This document shows positions 21,740-29,563 of a DNA stretch of 64,000 bases, piece by piece. A program made the position numbers and the translations under genes. The notes under the pieces are model-generated. The model did no database searches, was not told the origin of the DNA, and saw only the letters and a program-made list of their open reading frames with translations. Source of the stretch: Streptomyces sp. MRC013 (GTDB lineage Bacteria > Actinomycetota > Actinomycetes > Streptomycetales > Streptomycetaceae); assembly GCF_023614235.1 (NCBI RefSeq), contig NZ_CP094264.1, forward strand, positions 3,844,001-3,908,000, in the 5' to 3' direction. How positions within the stretch are numbered: the stretch's first letter is position 1; each line of letters begins with the position of its first letter.

Positions 21740-21775
21740 CGAGAGAGGGTCCGACGGGGCCCTCTCTCGCGTTTT
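21740..21775 (+). terminator. Rho-independent terminator after tRNA-Asn genes
   Basis: 10-bp perfect stem (21740-21749 with 21760-21769), 10-base loop, then CGTTTT. A classical intrinsic terminator with a short T-run. Confidence 0.85.
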
Positions 21776-21920
21776 CCGCCTGCTCCCGGCCGTCTCCCGC
21801 CCCCTCCGGAACCCGTGGTCGTCCTCCGGGGCGTGCGTTACCGACCACCCGGAGCAGGAGATCGTATGAGCGGCTATGCTGCGGCAGACGGCGCGCACAA
21901 ATGTGCGCGACGCGCCGCAC

Positions 21921-21997
21921 GGGGCGGTAGCTCAGCCGGTTAGAGCAGCGGACTCATAATCCGTCGGCCGTGGGTTCGAGTCCCACCCGCCCCACCA
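21921..21997 (+). tRNA. tRNA with CAT anticodon (tRNA-Ile2 or elongator tRNA-Met)
   Basis: 77 bases including an encoded CCA. Acceptor GGGGCGG pairs with CCGCCCC, loop CTCATAA, T arm GTGGG-TTCGAGT-CCCAC. The acceptor and D-arm sequence resemble actinobacterial tRNA-Ile2 (lysidine-modified) more than elongator Met, but this needs a covariance model. It marks the left edge of the accessory block. Confidence 0.9.
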
Positions 21998-22413
21998 ATA
22001 ACGTTCCCTAACCTGCAGAAACGTCTCTTCGGTGCCTCTGGGTCACCTACTGGGCCCCAGCGGAGAGAATCCGCTGCTCACAAATACCGTCTGAGGTGTC
22101 ACGGCGGGCGTCCTGACGCCCTCCTCAAGGTTCTGACCTGCGGCGATCCAGAACAAGCTCCACTGCTGGAGGTTACGCGGTGCAGCCGAAGAGCCAGATC
22201 CAGGGGACGCGCAGGGACGTGAGGAAATGGAGCGGTCGGAGGAAGCCGGGCGGCATCACCGTCGGCGACGTCGCCGTTCACCTCGCCCCAGCCTGCCGGC
22301 CACCGCTCTCCGGCCTCTCTTCGGCTTGAGGGAATCGAGCGTCAAGCAGGGGGAGGGCATCAGTGGCTCGGCATGGCCTTGTCTGGCATCTGATTCTCTG
22401 AGAGCATGAGGTC
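21998..22413. other. Accessory DNA after the tRNA, no gene seen
   Basis: About 415 bases of lower G+C than the surrounding core genes. No ORF with a ribosome site was found. No second copy of the tRNA 3' end was noticed by eye elsewhere in the window. Confidence 0.4.
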
Positions 22414-22665
22414 ATGAAGGTGATGACCGCTACCGAAGCATCACGGAACTTCGCCTCCGTGCTGGACAGCGCGGAACGCGGCGAAACCATCGTGATCACC
22501 CGCGGGGGTAAACGCCTGGCCGTGCTCGGCCCGGCGCCCAAAACCACCGGCCGGGCGGTGAAGGACGCTCTCCTGCCCTACGTCGACACCCTCGACGACG
22601 CCTTCGAGGGCGATGTGACGGCGACCCGTGATCTGCTGACCCTGGACGATCCGTGGAACGACTGA
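22414..22665 (+). CDS. Phd/YefM-type antitoxin
   Basis: 83 residues; MTATEASRNFASVLDSAERGETIVITRGGKRLAVLGP is the Phd/YefM DNA-binding fold that represses its own operon and neutralises the toxin with its C-terminal tail. ATG 22414 or the internal ATG 22423 could be the start. The end overlaps the PIN toxin gene by 13 bases. Confidence 0.88.
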   Translation: MKVMTATEASRNFASVLDSAERGETIVITRGGKRLAVLGPAPKTTGRAVKDALLPYVDTLDDAFEGDVTATRDLLTLDDPWND

Positions 22666-23051
22666 TCCTGGACACCGGCGTATTGATCGCGGTCGAGCGC
22701 CGGAAAGTCGTCCTCGACCATGTTCTCGCGGACGATGACGACCCGGTGATCGCCGCCATCACGGCCGCGGAGTTGCTCCAGGGCGTCGAACTGGCCGACG
22801 ACACCGACCGGCTTGCCCGCCAGTCGTTCGTCGACGCCATCCTCGCCACAGTTCCGGTCGAGGAGTACACCGTGGACATCGCGCGGGTTCATGCGCGGCT
22901 ACTCGCCCACGTACGCAGGGCCGGCCAGCCCAGAGGAGCCCACGATCTGATCATCGCGGCAACCGCCCTGACCACTGCACGTACAGTAGTCACCTACGAC
23001 AAGCGAGCGCGCTTCGACGATCTCCCCGGTGTTCGTGTACGTCGGTTGTGA
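22653..23051 (+). CDS. PIN-domain toxin (VapC-like ribonuclease)
   Basis: 132 residues starting with GTG. The acidic metal-binding residues of the PIN nuclease are visible: Asp in LILDTGVLIA, Glu in ITAAELLQGV, Asp in GAHDLIIAATA and Asp in VVTYDKRARFDDL. VapC toxins cut tRNA or rRNA. The overlap with the antitoxin gene gives a standard coupled toxin-antitoxin operon. Confidence 0.9.
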   Translation: MERLILDTGVLIAVERRKVVLDHVLADDDDPVIAAITAAELLQGVELADDTDRLARQSFVDAILATVPVEEYTVDIARVHARLLAHVRRAGQPRGAHDLIIAATALTTARTVVTYDKRARFDDLPGVRVRRL

Positions 23052-23386
23052 CGGGAACGGGTGATGGTCTGTCGGTGAGTGCGCCTGCCTCAGGCGCTGG
23101 CTGCCCACCGAGTGACGGGAGTTGTGGCGTGGTACGTGGTTTCCGCTGTCATTGCCGTGACTCAGTGGTGCGCTCTGCGGCCGGCAGTCCCACGCACGCC
23201 AGGCACATCCCCCCCGTGAGATAGGCGAAAGCGGCGGTGTGGGTTAGACCGCGGTCCACGGGATGCCCGCTACGGCGCTGGCGCCGACGCATCAAGGGGC
23301 GGGCTGACCGACGGGTCGATCGGGTAGCCGACGACGTTCACTGGGCAGCGTCCGCTGCCGGGTAGTCACATCCAGGTCGTGTCCAT
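23052..23386. other. Intergenic debris, possible transporter fragment
   Basis: 335 bases without an intact gene. The minus strand at about 23143-23262 reads HTAAFAYLTGGMCLACVGLPAAE before a stop, which resembles the last part of a membrane transporter, but it is too short to name. Confidence 0.3.
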
Positions 23387-23725
23387 GTGGCCTGGTGCGG
23401 ACGATCATGTCAGTTGCTTCTGGACGCCGCCTGGCGGGAGGCCGCCGGCCGCGCCGACGACCGGCAGTGGGCGCAGCTCGCTGATCAGTCGCGCGAGACG
23501 CGCCCGGCCGAGGCGCTCGGCGTGTACCTGCGGCTGATCGAGCGGTCGAAGGAGCCGACGGGTGACCGCGCCTACGAGCACTTGGCGCGGCTGCTCCAAG
23601 CCGCCCGTGACTGCCATCGCGCGCTGGGGACCGAGGACGCGTTCACCGGGTATCTCGCCGGCCTGCGGGCGGAACTGAAACGCCGACGCAAGCTGATGAG
23701 CATCCTTGACCGGCACGGGCTGTGA
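23387..23725 (+). pseudogene. 3' remnant of a SWIM zinc-finger protein gene
   Basis: About 112 codons with no plausible own start. The stretch from REAAGRADDRQWAQLADQS through AEALGVYLRLIERSKE and YEHLARLLQAARDCHRALGTEDAFTGYLAGLRAELKRR to ILDRHGL matches the C-terminal helical region of actinobacterial SWIM zinc-finger proteins as I know them. The zinc-finger part is absent. Likely truncated by insertion of the accessory DNA. Confidence 0.55.
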
Positions 23726-24328
23726 AAGGGCTCCGGCAGAGGGCTCATCGGGGATGGGAGAACGACGGGGGCAGAAGCCGGCTCTCCCCGTCGGAAGGCA
23801 ATTCCGCTGCCGGAGGGTGGTGAAAGCGGGCCACCCCGCTACTCGGCCTCTGCTGATGCCGTCCGACGTTCCCCAGTTCCCCCTCACGGGAGGGCTCTGC
23901 GGACCGCCAGGGGACGCGCAGTGGACGGAGGGATCCTGAGGGACCAGGCGTTCTGTCCGGGAAGGTCGTGGACGGGTGGGTCAGGCCCTGGTCGAGGGAA
24001 CCCGAACAGGTGGGGGCCTTCCGGTTCGGTGTGGGTCGCGACGTCTCCACCGGACGACGGAAGACCCCCGTGCCTCCCCGCGACGCACCCCCGTCCGGGA
24101 CCGGACGGCTGCGCCCTGCCCGCCGCGTGGTCGAGGACCGTTCGAAAGCTCCCGGCACCCAGCCCGTTTCCCGTCGGTCGGCGGAGACGGGCTGGACGGT
24201 CCTCGGGCGTCGGGAACACGGGCGGCCCCCGGCCGGCTCGGACGCGCACGCTCGACGTCCGAGCCGAGATCACGAATGACGGCCTCGTACCTCGCCGTCG
24301 ACGGCCGGACGCCGCCGTGCCGACTCCG
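23726..24328. other. Gap with no recognisable gene
   Basis: About 600 bases. ORFs on both strands lack ribosome sites and family features. It separates the toxin-antitoxin/debris region from the biosynthetic cluster. Confidence 0.4.
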
Positions 24329-25437
24329 TCAGTACTCGCTGTTCATGGCGGCACGCACCTCGGCGAGTGTGGCATCGGCCACGGCCCTGGCGCGCTCGTT
24401 GCCTTCGCGGACCGTGTGACGGACGTAGGCGCGGTCCTGCGCGTACTCGGATCGGCGCGCCCTGATCGGGGCCAGGTACTCGTTGACCGACTCGATCACG
24501 GTCTTCTTCAGCGCGGCGGCTCCCGCACCGATGTCCTCAGCCACCTGCTGGGGGTCCGGTTCTGGCAAAGGGCCGCCAGCAGGAGGAGGGAGGAGACTTC
24601 GGGGCGAGTGGCCGGGTCGTAGGAGATGTGACGCTCCGAGTCGGTCTTGGCACCCTTGAGCAGTCGGGCGGTCTCGTCGGCGTCGGCCGCCAGGGCGATG
24701 GCGTTGCCCCGGCTCTTGCTCATCTTCGTGCCGTCCGTGCCGAGCAGGAGCGGTGCGTTCGACAACAGGGCATCGGGCTCGGGGAACACGGCGGTGCCGT
24801 TGCCGTAGCGGTCGTTGAAGCGGCGGGCGATGGTCCGGGTGACTTCGAGGTGGGGGAGCTGGTCCTGGCCGACCGGGACCAGATTGGCCTTGCAGAAGAG
24901 GATGTCGGCGGCCTGGTGGACGGGATAGGTGAACATCAGGCCGCTGACGGAGGACTGGCGGGAGTGGGTGATCTCGTCCTTGACCGTGGGGTTGCGGTTG
25001 AGCTCGGCGACGGAGACGAGGCTGAGGAAGGGCAGCATCAGTTGGTTGAGCGCGGGGACGGCGCTGTGCGTGAAGATCGTGCTGCGTGCGGGGTCCACGC
25101 CGATGGCGAGGTAGTCCAGTACCAGCTCCTCGACGTGCCCGGTCAGGTCGTCCGCCACATCGCGGTCGGTCAGGACCTGGTAGTCCGCGATGACCACGAG
25201 CGTCTCCACGCCGAGGTCCTGAAGGCGTACCCGGTTGTGCAGGGTTCCGAAGTAGTGCCCCAGGTGCAGGCGGCCGGTGGGACGGTCACCCGTCAGGATG
25301 CGGAACCGCCCGGGATCCTTGAGGACCTGCTCTTCCAGCACCGCGTTGCGGGCCTGCGCGGTGGACGTCCCGAGCGTGTCGGCGGGGGGACCTGAGGCAG
25401 GGGCGTCGGGGGCCACGGCCTGGGGGGTGGTGTTCAC
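24329..25437 (-). CDS. trpS: Auxiliary tryptophanyl-tRNA synthetase (probable self-resistance), frameshifted
   Basis: Charges tRNA-Trp with tryptophan. The class I motifs are HLGH (in GRLHLGHYFGTLHN) and KMSKS (GTKMSKSRGN). The C-terminal helix is in a second frame: TPQQVAEDIGAGAAALKK joins SSLLLLAALCQNRT if the five-G run at 24550-24554 (plus strand) has one more base. The repaired length is about 369 residues. S. coelicolor has an auxiliary, indolmycin-resistant TrpRS controlled by ribosome-mediated attenuation. Here the gene sits next to a TrpRS-inhibitor-type cluster and has a Trp-Trp leader peptide upstream, so a resistance role is likely. The frameshift looks like an error. Confidence 0.88.
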
Positions 25438-25504
25438 GAGGTCTCCTGGTGCGTCGGTCTCGCCGTCGGAGTGGCACGGCCCCTGGTCCAGGAGGACGCG
25501 GACG

Positions 25505-25604
25505 GGCCGTCCAGTCGAACGGCCCGGTCATGCATGAGAGGCGGCCGCTCCTACGAGGAGCGCCACCAGCTCAGACATGATGAAAGATGCATGGGGCCAT
25601 CATA
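25505..25604 (-). promoter_or_regulatory. Promoter and putative attenuator of trpS
   Basis: On the minus strand a -10 box TATGAT (25604-25599) lies six bases before the leader-peptide ATG, so the leader mRNA may be leaderless. The hairpin GCTCCT-CGT-AGGAGC (25561-25547) begins just after the two Trp codons. A second hairpin, CGGGCCGT-N8-ACGGCCCG (about 25528-25505), could act as the terminator arm. Alternative pairing between them was not folded. Layout fits ribosome-mediated attenuation. Confidence 0.55.
25551..25592 (-). CDS. Leader peptide with tandem Trp codons upstream of trpS
   Basis: 13-codon ORF, MHLSSCLSWWRSS, ending in TAG at 25553-25551. Codons 9 and 10 are TGG TGG. It lies about 110 bases before the trpS start and its 3' end overlaps a perfect 6-bp hairpin. 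Stalling at the Trp codons when charged tRNA-Trp is scarce would be expected to favour read-through into trpS. Confidence 0.65.
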   Translation of the reverse strand: MHLSSCLSWWRSS

Positions 25605-25884
25605 ACGTCGGCTGCCGTCACCACCGGTGGAAAACGCCGCAGGTGCGGCCCTTCTCCAGGGAAGGGGCGAGCCGGGGAAAGCCGGTCCCCGGTGGGGGCG
25701 CGCCGTCGTCGCCACCGCGACGTGCAGGAAGGAGGTGCCGACGGGCTCGCCGTTCGGGGGAGTCGGCGGGCGGCGGTGAACAGCCCGGCGCGTCTCGGCC
25801 CGTCCGATCACGCCCTCGCCGGCCGGCACGCTCACGGGATCATGACGGCTTCGCGAGGGCCCCGGCCGCAGGACTCTGTCCGAG

Positions 25885-26619
25885 CTACCCGTTGACGTCG
25901 TCCGGTTTCCTTCCGGCCGAGGCCAGGGTTCCCCCCAGGAGAACCGCTCCGAGGGGCCATGAACGCATGTGCACGGGGAGGGTCACGCAATGGTCCCCGA
26001 CGCGCAGGAGCAGTCCCTTGTCCACCAGGTCCCGCGCGGCGGCGGCGTATCGCGGTGTCCGAGCCGCCTCGACCCACGCGCATCCCTCCAGGGCCTGGAA
26101 GAAGACGTCCGTCATGGCGGGATCGTCCACGACGATCCGCCTACCGGATTCGGGTCGCTGATCGACGATGGACAGGAAATTCGGTCCCTTGCGGAAGTAC
26201 AGGAGGCCGAAATCGCAGGAGGACCGCCACTCACCGGCGGATGAGGCGCCCTCCTCCGGCACCGTGACGGCGTCGGGGGCGGGAAGGTGATCGAGCTGCG
26301 GGATCAGGCCGAGCTGTTCCGCGCCCAGGACCAGGGACCAGCTGACCCGAGTACCGATCGAGGAACACTCGCGGACCAACGCGATGATCCGCACGATCGT
26401 GTGATCGGGGAGCGCCGAGAAATCGGCCGGCGCCGCCAGCCGAACCCCGGTGACCGGTACACGGAGCAGGAGCGTTGCCAGCTCGGTGGCCGGGGGGAGT
26501 TCGGCCCCGTCGGCACCGAGGGTCAGCGTCACGGCCCCGGGCCGGCCGCCGGCCGGTGCACGCCCCCGACCCGAGGCCCGTGCCCGGAGTTCACCGATGT
26601 CCATCAGCGCGTTCGTCAC
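25885..26619 (-). CDS. DUF5825 protein, partner of the radical-SAM C-methyltransferase
   Basis: 244 residues from GTG 26619, which overlaps the radical-SAM stop in a GTGA. The C-terminal half, with CDFGLLYFRKGPNFLSIVDQRP and VFFQALEGCAWVEAA, fits DUF5825, a family encoded beside cobalamin radical-SAM methyltransferases. In the chuangxinmycin pathway a small partner protein of this kind (Cxm9, from memory) is needed with the radical-SAM enzyme Cxm8. No metal-binding motif is evident. Its exact role, possibly substrate binding or complex formation, is inferred. Confidence 0.7.
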   Translation of the reverse strand: MTNALMDIGELRARASGRGRAPAGGRPGAVTLTLGADGAELPPATELATLLLRVPVTGVRLAAPADFSALPDHTIVRIIALVRECSSIGTRVSWSLVLGAEQLGLIPQLDHLPAPDAVTVPEEGASSAGEWRSSCDFGLLYFRKGPNFLSIVDQRPESGRRIVVDDPAMTDVFFQALEGCAWVEAARTPRYAAAARDLVDKGLLLRVGDHCVTLPVHMRSWPLGAVLLGGTLASAGRKPDDVNG

Positions 26620-28484
26620 GATGCCGCGACCTCCTTGCCGTTCACCAGCTTTCGGCGGTACGGGTCGACCTGCAGGGCGACGCTCACGTAGCGCCCCTCG
26701 TCCTCGAATGCCAGGCCCCGCTCGACGAAGTAACGGAGCATCTCCTCGACCTCCCCTTCCCCGACGACGTGACCGCTGTCGGCTAGCCTCCGGCGTATGC
26801 CCTCGCGGGCGGCGCACCGGAACATGCCGAGGTACACACTGCTCTGGACCTCGTCCAGTTCGATCACTTCCCGTGGCCAACTGGCGCGGCGGTCTTCGAC
26901 GGTGACCCGGCCCCGGTCATCGGTCCAGTAGGAGAGGGTGCTCTGCGGATACGCCTTGGCCCATTGCTCGCATGCCTGCTTCACCTCGTCCTCGATGGGC
27001 CCCGCGATTCCCTGGACGCCGGCGTCGAAGAAGAACACCATGTCGTACAGCTCGTCCCGTGGGACCTGGTAGATGAAGTCGTATATCTCCGACGGGCGGC
27101 GGAACATGAACCCCTGGGTCGGATCCTCGAAGTAAGGACTGAATCGCTCCAGCGCTATGCGCCAGGCCCCGGTGGGCGGCTCCAGGTGCTCGAGCGCGGC
27201 CATCTTCCTGAGCAGCCCGCGGTAATCGTCCTCGGTCTCACCGGGGAAACCGTAGAGGATGCTCCATGTCACGTTGAGCCCGAGATCCTGTCCGTCACGG
27301 AGCATACGCACGTTGTGCGCGGCGCTGACGCCCTTGTCCATGAGGCGCAGCACATGGCTGCTCAGGCTCTCGATACCGGGCTGCACGAACAGAACGTTCG
27401 CCTCTTTCAGCTTGCCCAGCTGCTCCCGGTTCATATTGGACTTGATCTCGTAGTGGATTCTCAGGTCGCAGCCGAGGGCAGCTATCTCGGGCATGGCCGT
27501 ATCGAGGTACTTCATGTCGAGAATGTTGTCCACCATGACCAGGTCGAGAACCCGGTACCGCTCGGCCAGCTCCCGGACTTCCCGGGCGATGCGCTCGGGG
27601 GCCTTGCTCCGGAAGTCGATGTTCGAGCCGTTCAGGCCGCAGAACGTGCATTGGTGAGCCTCCCCCCACCAGCAACCGCGGGAGGTCTCCAGGACCAGCA
27701 TCGGATGGACGTGGTGCCGGACGGGTGACCTTTCGAGCGCCTGGAAGTAACTGTCGTAAACAGGTGCCGGCACCATGGCGAACGGCAGTGCCGCCTTGGC
27801 CGGCGGGTTCACCACCGTCCGTCCGTCGTCCCCCCTCCAGCTCAGCCCCGGAACGTCGGTCAGGCTCTCGCCCCCGGCGATGCGGTTCAGCAACGCGGGC
27901 AGTGCGCGTTCGCCCTCGCCGCTGATCACGAAGTCGAGTTGCCCGAAGTTCCGGTGCAGGGCGGGACCCTGCACTCCGTCGCAGTTACTGCCGCCCAGTA
28001 CGGTGAGGATGCCCGGTACAAGCCTCTTCAGTTCCCTGGCCAGTGCGAGCGACGGCACGTTCTGCATGAAGGTGCTGGTGAATCCGACCACGTCGGGCGG
28101 ATCGGCGGCGATCTCGGCAGCGAGGTCCCGAACGAACCCCCGGGCGTACTTCTGCATCTCGACGGGAAGCGTCGGGTCCATGTCCCGTTGCTGGAGGAAC
28201 TTCGAGTACTCGTCGCTCCGGTAGCCGTCGACGTCGTACAGCGCTGGGGTGAACACCCAGTCGCCTACGCCGTGGAAGACTTGGTCCGCGACGTTCCCGT
28301 ACTGCTCGCACGTGAGGGAGCCGTTGCTCTCACGCATCAGGCGCTCGGCCCACCGGAGATTGGCGTACAGCTCGTCGACGGTCCAGCCGGCAGCGTTCCT
28401 GCGGATGCACGGCCCCAGTATTCCCAGTGCGCTGGAGGGTGTGTCGAGCCCTTGCCACGGCATGGCGATCATCAGGATTTTCAC
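26616..28484 (-). CDS. Cobalamin-dependent radical-SAM C-methyltransferase
   Basis: 622 residues of the RiPP-maturation radical-SAM C-methyltransferase type. The N-terminal part (1-200) is the B12-binding fold (MKILMIAMPW start, VVGFTSTFMQN, LTVLGGSNCDG). The [4Fe-4S] cysteines are C271, C279 and C282, spaced C-x7-C-x2-C. Downstream motifs include IHYEIKSNM, FVQPGIESLS and ILYGFPGETEDDY. In a chuangxinmycin-type pathway it would methylate the beta carbon of indole-3-pyruvate. The family name mentions RiPPs but no precursor peptide is seen here. It overlaps the genes on both sides by about 4 bases, so it lies in a tight operon. Confidence 0.88.
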   Translation of the reverse strand: MKILMIAMPWQGLDTPSSALGILGPCIRRNAAGWTVDELYANLRWAERLMRESNGSLTCEQYGNVADQVFHGVGDWVFTPALYDVDGYRSDEYSKFLQQRDMDPTLPVEMQKYARGFVRDLAAEIAADPPDVVGFTSTFMQNVPSLALARELKRLVPGILTVLGGSNCDGVQGPALHRNFGQLDFVISGEGERALPALLNRIAGGESLTDVPGLSWRGDDGRTVVNPPAKAALPFAMVPAPVYDSYFQALERSPVRHHVHPMLVLETSRGCWWGEAHQCTFCGLNGSNIDFRSKAPERIAREVRELAERYRVLDLVMVDNILDMKYLDTAMPEIAALGCDLRIHYEIKSNMNREQLGKLKEANVLFVQPGIESLSSHVLRLMDKGVSAAHNVRMLRDGQDLGLNVTWSILYGFPGETEDDYRGLLRKMAALEHLEPPTGAWRIALERFSPYFEDPTQGFMFRRPSEIYDFIYQVPRDELYDMVFFFDAGVQGIAGPIEDEVKQACEQWAKAYPQSTLSYWTDDRGRVTVEDRRASWPREVIELDEVQSSVYLGMFRCAAREGIRRRLADSGHVVGEGEVEEMLRYFVERGLAFEDEGRYVSVALQVDPYRRKLVNGKEVAAS

Positions 28485-29563
28485 AGAATACCCACCTCGG
28501 AAGTCCTCCGGCCGGGCGCTGCCGGCAGCATCCGGTGCGCCTCGGCCCCTCCTGCTGAGATCCGTACACCGCGGCCCGGACGGCCCCGGACCCCGTGCCC
28601 TGCGGTAACCGCGGCCCGAGCGAAGGACCCGGCGGCCGAGACGAGCGGCGGCCGGACGAAGTCGGCTCGGGAAGGCGGGCCGGGCGACCCCGGTTCCCCG
28701 AGGCCCGCGGTCAGTTCTTCGCGTGCCGCAGCCGCTGCCGTCGGGTGTGTGCGGAGTTCGCCCTCATCGCGCGAGGAGAGCACCGCGGCCCGTTCCGCGA
28801 AACGCGTCACCCCGGAAGCCATCGCCGTCCCACGGGCGGTGGCCGCGATCCGCCGCGGCCCGGCCGCACGGCCGACCCGTGGACCGGCCGGCTCGTAGGC
28901 TTCGGAGAAGGTTCGAAGCACCACGGTGCCGCCGTGCCCGTGTGGAGCCTCCGGCATCCCGGGAGGGTCGCCGCGCCGGTCGGACTCCACGTGCGCCTCG
29001 CCGAGGACCGTGACCACACGGCCCGGCAGGGGGCGCGGGGAACCGCGCGACTCGCCGTGATCAGCCACGGCTCCGGTCGGATGGTGAGGGGAGCACGGGA
29101 CGACCGCCCCGGCCCGCACGCTCACCCGGGTGCGGATCCCGTCGGGACCGTGGCCCCCGGACACAGTCGGCGGCGCGTGGGCGCTGGTGGCGGCTGGAAC
29201 GGCGACCACCAGCGGACACGCACCGGATCCCGGCCACGTGCAGACGGCTTCGCCTCCTTCGCCGCACGGTGCGGGAAGGACGTGCCGGAGCACGCCTGCG
29301 CTCCCGGGGCCGACGGCCGCCTCCCCGCCGGAGACGCACAGGTGCCCGGCGGTCCCCCCTGCCGGGCCCCGTGCCGTGGGGTCGGGACATCGAGCGGGTC
29401 GCGGCGGGCCCTCCTCGACGCCGGCGGGCGCGGTGGGCGGCGGGAGGAGGACCGGCCCGTCGCCGGGCGGGTCGAAGACGGTGCACGGACCGCCGCCGAC
29501 GTTCGACGGCTCCTCGTCCCGGCGGACCCTCACGTCCTGAAGTGCGCTGCGGGCTTCATCCAT
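28481..29563 (-). CDS. HisC-like aminotransferase-fold protein lacking the PLP lysine
   Basis: 360 codons, the normal length of HisC/aromatic aminotransferases, in one unbroken frame overlapping both neighbours. Family landmarks are readable along the whole length: CPDPTARG near 60, GSAGVLRHVL at 87, CSPHHPTGAV at 157, VLGEAHVES at 186, VVLRTFSEAYEPAG at 214 and GRGVRISAGG near the end. Key residues are changed: the Schiff-base Lys is Glu221, the usual Asp of DEAY is Gly188, and the NPTG Asn is His161. Several Leu positions are Pro. It is either decayed or kept for a non-catalytic role. In a complete pathway this gene would convert Trp to indole-3-pyruvate. Confidence 0.65.
   Translation of the reverse strand: MDEARSALQDVRVRRDEEPSNVGGGPCTVFDPPGDGPVLLPPPTAPAGVEEGPPRPARCPDPTARGPAGGTAGHLCVSGGEAAVGPGSAGVLRHVLPAPCGEGGEAVCTWPGSGACPLVVAVPAATSAHAPPTVSGGHGPDGIRTRVSVRAGAVVPCSPHHPTGAVADHGESRGSPRPLPGRVVTVLGEAHVESDRRGDPPGMPEAPHGHGGTVVLRTFSEAYEPAGPRVGRAAGPRRIAATARGTAMASGVTRFAERAAVLSSRDEGELRTHPTAAAAAREELTAGLGEPGSPGPPSRADFVRPPLVSAAGSFARAAVTAGHGVRGRPGRGVRISAGGAEAHRMLPAAPGRRTSEVGIL

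Noticed and set aside
23745..24279. Overlapping ORFs on both strands
   Set aside because: Several frames are open but none has a ribosome site, recognisable motif or codon pattern of a real gene.
25885..26880. A longer start for the DUF5825 protein
   Set aside because: The extra residues are antisense-like Arg/Gly sequence inside the radical-SAM gene; GTG 26619 overlaps its stop in the normal way.
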